DNA of 55,162 nucleotides from JBGPHT01 sp041484525 (lineage in GTDB: Bacteria; Acidobacteriota; Terriglobia; Bryobacterales; Bryobacteraceae): the NCBI GenBank assembly GCA_041484525.1, contig JBGPHT010000035.1, positions 1 through 55,162 of the forward strand, in the 5' to 3' direction. The notes beneath the pieces are model-generated. The model saw nothing but the letters and a program-made list of their open reading frames with translations, did not search any database and was not told the DNA's origin. This document shows positions 40,459 through 49,230 of this stretch, in pieces; positions within the stretch are counted from its first letter, which is position 1, and every line of letters begins with the position of its first letter. The position numbers were made by a program, and so were the translations under genes.

Positions 40459-42390
40459 ATGGCCAGTTCCAACGTCTATCCTCCACCTCCGGAGTTTGTC
40501 AGCCGCGCGCATGTGAAAGGAATGGAGGGTTATCGCGAGCTGTACCAGCGGGCTGCCGAAAACGCTGAGGAGTTTTGGGGAGAGTTGGCCGCGAAGGAGC
40601 TGTTCTGGTTCGAGAAGTGGAACCACGTTTTCGAGTGGAACCCGCCGTTTGCGAAATGGTTCGCCGGCGGCAAGACCAACGTTTCGTATAACTGTCTCGA
40701 CCGGCATCTCGCCACGCATCGCAAAAACAAAGTCGCCATCCTGTGGGAGGGCGAGCCCGGCGATCAGCGCATGATCTCCTACCAGGAGCTGCATCGCATG
40801 GTCTGCCGCTTCGCCAATGTGCTGAAGGGCCGCGGCCTCAAGGGGGGCGACCGCGCCATCATCTATATGGGAATGGTGCCGGAGCTGCCCGTGGCGCTGC
40901 TGGCGTGCGCGCGCCTCGGCATCACGCACAGCGTAGTTTTCGGCGGATTCTCGGCGGAGGCATTGAAGGCGCGCATTCAGGATCTGGAAGCGCAGGTGGT
41001 GATCGCGGCGGATGGCGCGTGGCGGCGCGGCAAGGAGGTGCGGCTGAAGGACGCAGTGGATGAAGCCGTCGCCCAATGCCCCACCGTGCGCGATGTGATC
41101 GTGCACCGGCGCACCGGCGGCGCTGTCCACATGCAGGAGGGCCGGGATTCCTGGTGGCACGAACTCGAAGCCGGAGTGAGTGAAGTCTGTCCTGCCGAGC
41201 CGCTCGACAGCGAGCATCCGCTCTACGTGCTCTACACCTCGGGCACCACCGGCAAGCCCAAGGGGATCGTGCACACTACCGCCGGCTACCTGCTGCAAGT
41301 GCACATGACGATGCAGTGGGTGTTCGATCTGCGCGACGACGACACCTACTGGTGCACGGCCGATATCGGCTGGGTGACCGGTCACAGCTACATCGTGTAC
41401 GGGCCGCTCTCGGCGGGCGCCACCACCATGATGTACGAAGGCGCGCCCGATTTTCCGCAGCCCGATCGCTTCTGGCGCCTCATCGAGAAGTACCGCGTGA
41501 ACATCTTCTACACGTCGCCGACGGCCATCCGCGCCTTCATCCGGCAGGGCGACCAGTGGCCCAACGCGCACGACATGTCGAGCCTGCGGCTGCTCGGTTC
41601 GGTCGGCGAACCGATCAACCCGGCCGCGTGGGAGTGGTATCACAAGACGATCGGCAAGGAGCGCTGCCCGATCGTGGATACGTGGTGGCAGACCGAGACC
41701 GGCGCCATCATGATCGCGCCCATGCCGGGCGCTGTGCCGTTGAAGCCCGGTTCGGGAACGCTGCCGATGCCCGGCGTGATTGCCGATGTAGTGGATCTGC
41801 ACGGCAAGCCGGTGGAGGCGAACCGCGAGGGGTTCCTCATTATCCGCCGCCCCTGGCCCAGCATGGCTCGCACGTTGTGGCGCGAGCCCGAGCGCTACAA
41901 GCAGCAATATTGGGAGCGGATCGAAGGCGTGTACCTGGCGGGAGACGCGGCGCGGCGCGATGAAGACGGCTACTTCTGGATCCTCGGCCGCGTGGACGAC
42001 GTGATGAATGTCAGCGGCCACCGCTTGAGCACCATGGAGATCGAATCCGCGCTGGTGCGGCATCCCGCGGTCGCCGAAGCCGCGGTGGTCGGCAAGCCGC
42101 ACGAGATCACCGGCCAGTCCGTGGCCTGTTTCGTCACGTTGAAGAAGGGCGATTGGGACCACCCCGAGGTGGCCGAGGATCTGCGCAAATGGGTGGCGCA
42201 TGAGATCGGCAGCTTCGCCAAGCCGGAGCAGATCCGCTTCACCGACTCCCTGCCCAAGACTCGCAGCGGCAAAATCATGCGGCGGTTGTTGCGCGAAATC
42301 GTGACCTCGAACTCGGTGACGGGCGATGTCACGACTCTCGAAGATCTGTCGGTGGTGACGCGCTTAGCCGCCGAGCACGACGAGGAGTAG
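40459..42390 (+). CDS. acs: Acetyl-CoA synthetase
   Basis: A 643-residue AMP-forming ligase making acetyl-CoA from acetate, ATP and CoA. Core motifs are YTSGTTGKPKGIVHTTAGYL (P-loop), DTWWQTETGAIMIAP and the C-terminal PKTRSGKIMRRLL with K605, the catalytic lysine that is acetylated for control in relatives. The length is typical. It follows the alcohol dehydrogenase by 9 bp and converges on the histidine kinase with a 3-bp gap. ATG 40459 gives the usual N-terminus. Confidence 0.96.
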   Translation: MASSNVYPPPPEFVSRAHVKGMEGYRELYQRAAENAEEFWGELAAKELFWFEKWNHVFEWNPPFAKWFAGGKTNVSYNCLDRHLATHRKNKVAILWEGEPGDQRMISYQELHRMVCRFANVLKGRGLKGGDRAIIYMGMVPELPVALLACARLGITHSVVFGGFSAEALKARIQDLEAQVVIAADGAWRRGKEVRLKDAVDEAVAQCPTVRDVIVHRRTGGAVHMQEGRDSWWHELEAGVSEVCPAEPLDSEHPLYVLYTSGTTGKPKGIVHTTAGYLLQVHMTMQWVFDLRDDDTYWCTADIGWVTGHSYIVYGPLSAGATTMMYEGAPDFPQPDRFWRLIEKYRVNIFYTSPTAIRAFIRQGDQWPNAHDMSSLRLLGSVGEPINPAAWEWYHKTIGKERCPIVDTWWQTETGAIMIAPMPGAVPLKPGSGTLPMPGVIADVVDLHGKPVEANREGFLIIRRPWPSMARTLWREPERYKQQYWERIEGVYLAGDAARRDEDGYFWILGRVDDVMNVSGHRLSTMEIESALVRHPAVAEAAVVGKPHEITGQSVACFVTLKKGDWDHPEVAEDLRKWVAHEIGSFAKPEQIRFTDSLPKTRSGKIMRRLLREIVTSNSVTGDVTTLEDLSVVTRLAAEHDEE

Positions 42391-42393
42391 AGT

Positions 42394-44799
42394 TCAGGCG
42401 TTGGCCGGAGCGGCCAGCGTATCGCGCAGCAGCCGCACCAGATCGTCCAGTTGAAATGGCTTGCGGATGAAACCGCGGATCTGCGGCCCATCCAGAGAGC
42501 GCGTCACCGTTTCCGAGCTGTAGGCGCTGGTGAGAATCAGCTTGGCGTCGGGCCGGATGCGCTGCACTGCCGCGATGACTTCGCGGCTCGACGTCCCCGG
42601 TATCGTCATGTCGAGCAGAATGACATCGATGGTGTGCTTATGACTGTAGAAGAGATCGATCGCCACACTTCCGTCGCCCGCTTCGATTACGGAAAAACCC
42701 TTGTACCGAAGCATCTTTGAGACCGAACGGCGGAGCAGCTCTTCGTCTTCCACCAGCAGCACGGTCGCCGAGGCGGCGGGCATTTGCTCATCCGGCGACA
42801 GGTGGATGGCGCCGCGTTCCGCTTCCGCCGAATGCCCGGCACAGGGCAGGAGAATCTTGAACGTGGTCGACTGGCCGGGCGAGCTCGCAAGCTGAATCGC
42901 GCCGGCGTGGGCGCGCACAATGCCCTGGACCACTGCCAGCCCCAGGCCGCGGCCGGCGAATTTGGTGGTGAAGAACGGATCGAAGATCTTGGCTTGCGCC
43001 TCTTCTGTGATGCCGCAACCGTTATCCGTCACCTCCAACTGCAGGTAATCTCCCTGCGGCAGGTTGGGCGCGCCGGCTGCGGTTACGTGCGACGTGGCGA
43101 CGGCGATGGTCCCGCCCTTCTCGCCGATCGCTTCCGAGGCGTTGATGATCAGGTTCATCACGACCTGCCGGATTTGCGCGGCGTTGCCCCGCACCGGGGG
43201 AAGGTGCTTGCGAAGATCGGTCTTCAAAACCGCGTGCTTCGAGATCGAGACCTTGAGCAGTTCGAGCATCTCTTCGACGAGCCGCGATACATCCACCGGC
43301 TGGAGACTCGCCTTGTCCTGTCCCGAGTAGATCATCAACTCGCGCACGATCTCGGCGGCGCGGATGGTGACAGCCTTGATTCTCTGGATCTCTTCATCCG
43401 GCAGCAAACCCGCCGCCAGGTCCGCCTCGGCGAGTTCCGCATCCGCCAGGATGCTGCCCAGCAGGTTGTTAAAGTCGTGGGCAATACCGCTGGTCAAAAC
43501 TCCGAGGCTTTCCAGCTTCTGTCTGGCCAGCGCCTCCTCCTGCGCGCGTTTGAGATCGGTGAGGTCGATGCAGGAGGCGATGTAGCCGGCGAAAACGCCA
43601 TCCGGCCCAAAACGGGGTGCTCCGCTGCACAGCACCCACCGGTATTCTCCGTCCGCCCGGCGCAACCGATACTCCACGCTGCATTTCTGGCGGGAATCAA
43701 ATGACGAGGAGTAGCTGGCGAAGCAGGCGTCGCGATCATCCGGATGCACACCCTCCATCCAACCGTGCCCCACTTCCTGTTGCATGGTGCGGCCGGTAAA
43801 CGTCAGCCAGACCTTGTTGAAGAACGTGGCTTGCTTGTCCGGGCCGGAAGCGCAAATCATGATCGGCGCCGTGTCGGCCATGTTGCGGAATCGCTCTTCG
43901 CTTTCGCGCAGCGCGATCTCGGCGTGCTGCCGCTCCGCCGCAAACGCAACATGCGTGGCGATGGTTTGCGCGACCTCTAGCTCGTCGGTCTGAAATTCAT
44001 GCGGGGCGTCGTAGTAGAGCATGAATTTCCCGATGAGTCCGCCGCTCCCCAGCAGTGGAATGAAAGCAACCGACCGGATTCCTTCGGCCGCAAACACGGG
44101 ATGCAGAGCGGAGAGCCAGTCGTTTTGCGTCACGTCGGCGACTGAAATGGGCTGCGCATCGGTAACGCCGCTCCGCCAGGGACAGTGCCCTTCCACGGCT
44201 GCCCGGTACTTGTCAGACAGGCCGATCCATGCCTTGAACCGGATCACATCGTCCGGGTCGTAGATCAGGACGCTGGCCCGGTCGGCGCCCACCGCGCGCA
44301 CCAGACCCTCGACCGCAGCACGATAGATCTCATCCGGTCTCTGGGCGCGGCTGACTGCGCCCGCCAACTCGAACAGCAGCCGCAGTTGTCCGAACTTGCT
44401 TTGCAACTCCCCGGCGGCGCGCTTTTGATCGGTGATGTCGCGAACGATCGCCACCAGGCCATCGCCCGCGGGGTAGGCATCCACCTCTATCCATCGATCG
44501 AATGTGTCGCAGCGTTCCTCGAAATGCCGGTGCTGGCGCTCCGCGACCACCCGATGGAACTCGGTGTAGAAGATATTCCCGGCTTCTGCGGGGACCACCG
44601 TCCACAAGCTCATCCCCAGCAGGGTCTCGGCGGGTTTGCCGAAGATCTCCGCCGCCTTGGCGTTCAGGTACGTATAGCGCCAGTCGCTATCGAACGTAAT
44701 CACCGCGTCGTGAATGTTGTCGAGCGAGCACTCGAGCGCCGGCAGTTGTTGATTCAAGCGCCTGGTGGTGGCCGAGAGCTGCGATTCCGGGGATGCCAT
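42394..44799 (-). CDS. Hybrid sensor histidine kinase (PAS-GAF-PAS-HK-REC)
   Basis: An 801-residue soluble kinase. Order: PAS (about 20-130), GAF (150-300), PAS/PAC (305-430), HisKA with phospho-acceptor H441 in TSGIAHDFNNLLGSI, HATPase (N-box MNLIINASEA, G-boxes DNGCGI and GRGLGLAVV), then a C-terminal receiver with phospho-acceptor D730 in VILLDMTIPG. No transmembrane segment, so signals are cytoplasmic: small molecules or redox state via PAS/GAF. No output response regulator is adjacent, so phosphate probably passes to a distant partner. Divergent from the MarR gene. Confidence 0.93.
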   Translation of the reverse strand: MASPESQLSATTRRLNQQLPALECSLDNIHDAVITFDSDWRYTYLNAKAAEIFGKPAETLLGMSLWTVVPAEAGNIFYTEFHRVVAERQHRHFEERCDTFDRWIEVDAYPAGDGLVAIVRDITDQKRAAGELQSKFGQLRLLFELAGAVSRAQRPDEIYRAAVEGLVRAVGADRASVLIYDPDDVIRFKAWIGLSDKYRAAVEGHCPWRSGVTDAQPISVADVTQNDWLSALHPVFAAEGIRSVAFIPLLGSGGLIGKFMLYYDAPHEFQTDELEVAQTIATHVAFAAERQHAEIALRESEERFRNMADTAPIMICASGPDKQATFFNKVWLTFTGRTMQQEVGHGWMEGVHPDDRDACFASYSSSFDSRQKCSVEYRLRRADGEYRWVLCSGAPRFGPDGVFAGYIASCIDLTDLKRAQEEALARQKLESLGVLTSGIAHDFNNLLGSILADAELAEADLAAGLLPDEEIQRIKAVTIRAAEIVRELMIYSGQDKASLQPVDVSRLVEEMLELLKVSISKHAVLKTDLRKHLPPVRGNAAQIRQVVMNLIINASEAIGEKGGTIAVATSHVTAAGAPNLPQGDYLQLEVTDNGCGITEEAQAKIFDPFFTTKFAGRGLGLAVVQGIVRAHAGAIQLASSPGQSTTFKILLPCAGHSAEAERGAIHLSPDEQMPAASATVLLVEDEELLRRSVSKMLRYKGFSVIEAGDGSVAIDLFYSHKHTIDVILLDMTIPGTSSREVIAAVQRIRPDAKLILTSAYSSETVTRSLDGPQIRGFIRKPFQLDDLVRLLRDTLAAPANA

Positions 44800-44856
44800 A
44801 AACGACGCATCTATTGTACTGGGAAGGCCGGTTATTACGCGTTGAATATCCTTTCA

Positions 44857-44887
44857 TTTGACAAATCAAATTAACTAACCGTATACT
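44857..44887 (+). promoter_or_regulatory. MarR-gene promoter with operator over the -35 box
   Basis: TTGACA (44858-44863) and TATACT (44882-44887) are 18 bp apart; transcription would start about at the ATG at 44895, so the message is nearly leaderless. An inverted repeat TTTGA-CAAA-TCAAA (44857-44870) covers the -35 box and is a natural autoregulatory site for the MarR product. Confidence 0.6.
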
Positions 44888-44894
44888 CTCTCAC

Positions 44895-45374
44895 ATGCCG
44901 CGAGCAGATGTCGAGACCGTGCTGCACTGTTATCCACAGATCTTCTTCGCCTGCCACCGGCGGCACGTGCGCGACGAGCAGACAAAGCAATTGCTCAGCG
45001 CGCACCAGGCGAGCGTGCTCGACCATCTGGACGCGGTCGAGCCCACTTCGCTGCTGCATCTGGCAAAACACATGGGGGTGACGGCGTCTACTATGTCGCT
45101 CACCGTGGACCGGCTGGAGCGCGGCGGTTACATGCGGCGCGAGCGCAGCCAGGAAGACGGGCGGCGCGTCGATTTGCGGCTCACACCGGCGGGGGTGCGC
45201 ATCCAGCGGCAGCAGAAAGTGCTGGAGCCGGATCTCGTCGCGGCAGTGCTCGACCGGCTGGATGAGCGCAAGCGGCGCCAGGCGCTGCGAGGCTTGGAAT
45301 TATTGGCGGAGGCGGCGACGGATATGATCGCCGCCGGGGATTTGAATCGCATTGTGAGAGGAGGTGCGGTATGA
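44895..45374 (+). CDS. MarR-family transcriptional regulator
   Basis: A 159-residue winged-helix repressor. The recognition region is HLAKHMGVTASTMSLTVDRL and the wing RGGYMRRERSQEDGRRVDLR, with the family DRR motif. It likely binds its own promoter palindrome as a dimer. The gene overlaps the SRPBCC gene by 4 bp. The pairing of MarR/ArsR-type regulators with SRPBCC proteins is common, suggesting that the downstream lipid or small-molecule binding protein belongs to the same response. Confidence 0.92.
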   Translation: MPRADVETVLHCYPQIFFACHRRHVRDEQTKQLLSAHQASVLDHLDAVEPTSLLHLAKHMGVTASTMSLTVDRLERGGYMRRERSQEDGRRVDLRLTPAGVRIQRQQKVLEPDLVAAVLDRLDERKRRQALRGLELLAEAATDMIAAGDLNRIVRGGAV

Positions 45375-45871
45375 AGTGGGTGCTTCTCATTCTGGGGATA
45401 CTGGCATTCCTGATCGCGCTGGCCGCTGCCGTGGGAGCGATGACTCCGCGGGACCACCACGCCACGCGCAAGGCGCGGTTCAAGCAGCCGCCCGAAGCTT
45501 TGTACCAGGCCATCGCGGGGCCGCCCGGCTGGCGCTCCGAGGTGAAGGGCTTCGGCCAGCTCGCCGGCGGCAAATGGTGGGAGCAGGACAGCCACGGCCA
45601 GAAGATCGTGTATGAACTCGTTGAGGACTCGCCGCCCGTGCGCCGCGTGGTGCGGATCGCCGACCGTACGCTGCCCTTCGGCGGCACGTGGACGTTCGAA
45701 ATCGCACCAGTCGCGGGCGGCTCCGATCTGCGGGTCCGCGAAGATGGCGAGATCTACAACGTGATCTTCCGGTTTATGGCACGGTTCTTCTTCGGGTACA
45801 CGTCGACCATCGAAGGGTACCTGCGCGACCTGGGGACGAAGTTCGGCGAAGCCGTCACGATCGAGGCCTGA
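45371..45871 (+). CDS. Membrane-anchored SRPBCC-family protein
   Basis: A 166-residue protein with an N-terminal helix (VLLILGILAFLIALAAAVGA), then a START/SRPBCC-like fold (ALYQAIAGPPGWRSEVKGFG, DSPPVRRVVRIADRTLPFGG, WTFEIAPVAGGSDLRVREDG). Such folds have a deep hydrophobic ligand pocket. It overlaps the MarR gene by 4 bp and is followed after 1 bp by the next ORF, so the three are one operon. The ligand is unknown. Confidence 0.8.
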   Translation: MKWVLLILGILAFLIALAAAVGAMTPRDHHATRKARFKQPPEALYQAIAGPPGWRSEVKGFGQLAGGKWWEQDSHGQKIVYELVEDSPPVRRVVRIADRTLPFGGTWTFEIAPVAGGSDLRVREDGEIYNVIFRFMARFFFGYTSTIEGYLRDLGTKFGEAVTIEA

Positions 45872-45872
45872 T

Positions 45873-46460
45873 ATGGGACAGGAAATCGAATGCCGCATGC
45901 GGTACCAGCGCCGCAGCCTGGCGGGCAAGGCTTACCTCGAAACCGGCCACGTCCTCTTCCGCGGTGAAGAGCGGTTGAAGATTCTGCTGAAAGATGTGAC
46001 GGCGGTGTCTGCCTCGGCCGGCATATTGACGCTTGAATTCGCCGGCGGTCCGGCTCGGTTCGAGTTGGGCGCGGCGGCGGAGAAGTGGGCGCACAAGATT
46101 CTGCATCCGCCTTCGCGGCTGGGCAAGCTGGGCGTGAAGCCCGGGCTGACGGTCTCGGTCTCGGGCGACTTCGACACCGGATTTCTGGCTGAATTGCCTG
46201 CGCCGGCGGCCAAGGGCAAGTCCGATCTGGTCTTCTTCGCGGCCGCGAAAAGCGCGGATCTGTCGAAGGTGCGGAAGCTGGCGGGCACGATCGAGGCGGA
46301 CGGCGCGTTGTGGATCGTGTACCCGAAAGGCGTGAAAGAGATCCGCGAGATCGATGTGATCGAGTCGGGGCGCGCCGCCGGGTTGAAGGATGTGAAGGTG
46401 GCGAGCTTCTCGGCGACGCATACGGCGCTGAAGTTTGTAGTGCCGCTGGCGTCGCGCTGA
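45873..46460 (+). CDS. Two-part protein with DUF3052-like C-terminus
   Basis: A 195-residue soluble protein. Residues about 1-80 are a small beta domain (YLETGHVLFRGEERLKILLK, VTAVSASAGILTLEFAGGPA). The C-terminal part from about residue 85 (LGKLGVKPGLTVSVSG, GALWIVYPKGVKEIREIDVI, AAGLKDVKVASFSATHTALK) matches the DUF3052-type fold as I recall it. Function of that family is not known. It begins 1 bp after the SRPBCC stop and is presumably part of the MarR operon. Confidence 0.72.
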   Translation: MGQEIECRMRYQRRSLAGKAYLETGHVLFRGEERLKILLKDVTAVSASAGILTLEFAGGPARFELGAAAEKWAHKILHPPSRLGKLGVKPGLTVSVSGDFDTGFLAELPAPAAKGKSDLVFFAAAKSADLSKVRKLAGTIEADGALWIVYPKGVKEIREIDVIESGRAAGLKDVKVASFSATHTALKFVVPLASR

Positions 46461-46484
46461 TTCGCGCGTCCCTAACCATTTCCG

Positions 46485-46520
46485 ATACTCAGACGTCTGT
46501 ATACTAGGAAGTCTGAGTAT
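46485..46520 (+). promoter_or_regulatory. Inverted repeat over the ADOP permease promoter
   Basis: ATACTCAGAC (46485-46494) and GTCTGAGTAT (46511-46520) form a perfect 10-bp inverted repeat with a 16-bp spacer. TATACT (46500-46505) lies inside as a -10 box, 44 bp before ATG 46549. A dimeric repressor bridging it would block transcription. PadR-family regulators often accompany ADOP genes in Acidobacteriota, but none is adjacent here. Confidence 0.55.
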
Positions 46521-46548
46521 GGCAGTCGTGCTCTGAGGACGGTGTGAC

Positions 46549-49197
46549 ATGTCGTTGTGGTCGCGTATCGCAAATGTACTTTGCGGCGATCGTCTAAGCC
46601 GCGAGATCGACGAAGAGCTCGAGTCCCACATCGCAGAAGCCATCGAACAGGGCCGCGACCCCGCGGAAGCCCGGAAAGCCTTTGGCCCCGTGCTGCAGCA
46701 GCGCGAAGCGAGCCGCGACATCCGACTCGTCACTTGGCTCGATTCGCTCCGCGCCGACACCGTCTTCGGCTGGCGGCAGCTCAAGAAGAAAAAGGTGACT
46801 TCGGCCTCGGCAATCCTGTCGCTGGCTCTGGCAATCGGAGCCTGCACGTCGGCATTCCGGCTTATCGACGCACTGCTGCTTCGGCCTTTGCCGGTGGCTG
46901 CGCCGGAACAACTCTACGCTCCCTCGCGTCAGGGAATCGGCTTCGATGGCAGGTTCCAAACATTCGACGGTTGGGCGTATCCGGCGTTCCGGCTGATGCG
47001 CGACGCGGTGAAGGAGCAAGCCGAGCTACTGGCGATCTCCTATATGGAGACTTGGGACCTGACCTACAAGTCCGATCAGGAAGTGGAGAAGGCGAGCCTG
47101 CAATATGTTTCCGGGCGGATGTTCGCTTCGTTCGGGCTGCGTCCGGCACTGGGGCGGCTGTTCACCGAAGAGGACGATGTCCAGCTCGGCGCCCATCCGT
47201 ACGCTGTGCTCTCTTATGACTACTGGACGCGCCGCTTCGGCCGGGACCCAAAAGTAATCGGGCGCACGTTTCGCCCGGAACCTGTCGACAACAACGTTTA
47301 CGAGATCGTCGGAGTGGGCCCGGAGCCCTTCACCGGCACGGAACCGGGGACGGTGACCGACATCTTCCTGCCGGCGATGATGAACCCCAAGACCGCGCGC
47401 AACGACCAGACCTGGATCCGGATATTGGCACGGCTGAAGCCGGGTGTTGCCGTGGAACCGGTTCGCGCGAGACTGCACGCAACCTCTCGAGCATTCGAAC
47501 AAGACAGGGCGAAAGGGTTCACCGGCGTCACCAAGCAGAGTATTGAGAGATACATCAATCAGGCGCTGTTACTGGAGCCGGCAGCCGCGGGCGCTTCCGG
47601 TTTGCAGCAGGACTACCGCCGTGCGCTCACCGCCATCGGGGTGCTGGTTGCGCTGGTGCTCTTGATTGCGTGTGCCAACGTCGCCAACCTGATGACGGCC
47701 CAAGCGGCCTCGCGGGCGCGCGAGATGGCGCTCCGAGTCGCAATCGGCGCGGGACGTTCGCGCCTGGTGCAACTGGTGCTGGTGGAAAGTGCGATGCTCG
47801 CCTTCCTCGCGGCCGCGATCGGCGCGTTGTTTGCATGGTGGTCCGCGCCCTTTGTCGTCGGAATGATCGGTTCCGAGGGCAATCCAGTGCGTCTCTCTCT
47901 TCCGTTGGACGGCCGGGTGCTGGGATTCGGCCTGGCGCTGACCTTCGGCGTGACGTTCCTGTTCGGCCTGGCGCCCGCGCTGCGCGCCTCCGCGGTCAAG
48001 CCCGCGAGAGCCCTCAAGGGCGGAGAAGATCCGCACTCGCGGCGCCGATTGATGTATGCGCTGATCGCCGCGCAGGTCGCCTTCTGTTTTCTCGTACTCT
48101 TGTTTGCCGGCCTGTTCGCCACTACGTTCAGCCGGTTGTCCCATCGCCCCACCGGCTTCTCCGCGGAACGAATTCTCTATATCTGGGGAATCCCGGCGCG
48201 CCCTCAGTCGCCCGCCGCCTGGGACGAAGTGGCCGAACATCTGCGCACTCAGCCAGGTGTGGAGAAGGTCGCGCTGGCCGGATGGCCGCTGCTCAGCCGG
48301 AACTCGATGAACAACTTCATTTCGGTCAACGGTGCGCCTCCCGGCCCCGTTCTGGCCTATTTTCTGAATGTTTCGCCGGGTTGGACAGACACCATGAAAA
48401 TCCAATTCGTCGACGGCAGAGACTTCCGCGCGGACGACACGTCTCCCGGCGTGGCGATCGTCAACGAAGCCTTCGCGAAGCAGTACTTCAACGGTGAGCA
48501 TCCTATCGGGAAACTATTCGCCAGGGGCCGTAGCCGCTACCAGGTGGTGGGACTGGTGCACGACGCTCCTTACCGCAGCCTCCGGGAGCCCATTTTTCCG
48601 GTGGCCTATGTGCCGTTGCATTCCGTCGACGCCAACGGCGCGTTGCAGCCGATAGGGCATGCGGTATTCATCGTGCGCACGTCCGGTTCGAATCCGGTGG
48701 CGCTGGCGTCGCTCCTGCGGCATGAAGTATCGCGCGCGCGGCCCGAGTTCCGTGTCAGCAGCATGGGCACCCAGACGGAGCTGAATCGCTCGCAAACCAT
48801 CCGCGAGCGGCTGTTGGCTATGCTGGCGCTCTTCTTCGCGGCCGTCGCGCTGCTGCTTGCAGGTGTCGGCCTGTACGGTGTGTTCGACTACTCGGTGCTG
48901 CAACGGCGGCGCGAAATCGGTATTCGGATAGCCGTGGGCGCCCAATCCGGCGACGTCGCCCGGCGTGTGACGGCGGATGTCTTCTCCATGGTGTTAGTGG
49001 GTGCAATCGCGGGACTCGCGCTCGGCATGGCATCGGTGCGATACATCGAGACACTGCTCTACCAGGTGAAGGCAACCGGCCTGGTGATGCTGGCGGTTCC
49101 TTCGCTGACCATTCTCGCCGCGGTACTTCTGGCGGCGGTACCGGCTGTGATCCGCGCGGTGCGAATCGACCCGGTCACGATGCTCCGCGCCGAATAG
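46549..49197 (+). CDS. ADOP-type MacB/FtsX permease with N-terminal prefix domain
   Basis: An 882-residue permease with an N-terminal cytoplasmic prefix of about 75 residues (LSREIDEELESHIAEAIEQG) before the first helix (SASAILSLALAIGACTSAF). Two MacB-core/FtsX repeats follow, with ANVANLMTAQAASRAREMAL in the first and RREIGIRIAVGAQSGDVARR in the second, ending IRAVRIDPVTMLRAE. No ATPase subunit is adjacent. The prefix distinguishes it from the 16636-19089 copy. Substrate unknown; export or mechanical coupling is the family theme. Confidence 0.9.
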   Translation: MSLWSRIANVLCGDRLSREIDEELESHIAEAIEQGRDPAEARKAFGPVLQQREASRDIRLVTWLDSLRADTVFGWRQLKKKKVTSASAILSLALAIGACTSAFRLIDALLLRPLPVAAPEQLYAPSRQGIGFDGRFQTFDGWAYPAFRLMRDAVKEQAELLAISYMETWDLTYKSDQEVEKASLQYVSGRMFASFGLRPALGRLFTEEDDVQLGAHPYAVLSYDYWTRRFGRDPKVIGRTFRPEPVDNNVYEIVGVGPEPFTGTEPGTVTDIFLPAMMNPKTARNDQTWIRILARLKPGVAVEPVRARLHATSRAFEQDRAKGFTGVTKQSIERYINQALLLEPAAAGASGLQQDYRRALTAIGVLVALVLLIACANVANLMTAQAASRAREMALRVAIGAGRSRLVQLVLVESAMLAFLAAAIGALFAWWSAPFVVGMIGSEGNPVRLSLPLDGRVLGFGLALTFGVTFLFGLAPALRASAVKPARALKGGEDPHSRRRLMYALIAAQVAFCFLVLLFAGLFATTFSRLSHRPTGFSAERILYIWGIPARPQSPAAWDEVAEHLRTQPGVEKVALAGWPLLSRNSMNNFISVNGAPPGPVLAYFLNVSPGWTDTMKIQFVDGRDFRADDTSPGVAIVNEAFAKQYFNGEHPIGKLFARGRSRYQVVGLVHDAPYRSLREPIFPVAYVPLHSVDANGALQPIGHAVFIVRTSGSNPVALASLLRHEVSRARPEFRVSSMGTQTELNRSQTIRERLLAMLALFFAAVALLLAGVGLYGVFDYSVLQRRREIGIRIAVGAQSGDVARRVTADVFSMVLVGAIAGLALGMASVRYIETLLYQVKATGLVMLAVPSLTILAAVLLAAVPAVIRAVRIDPVTMLRAE

Positions 49198-49230
49198 ATA
49201 CGGGCTCGGGATAAGATAGCAGCTATCCAT

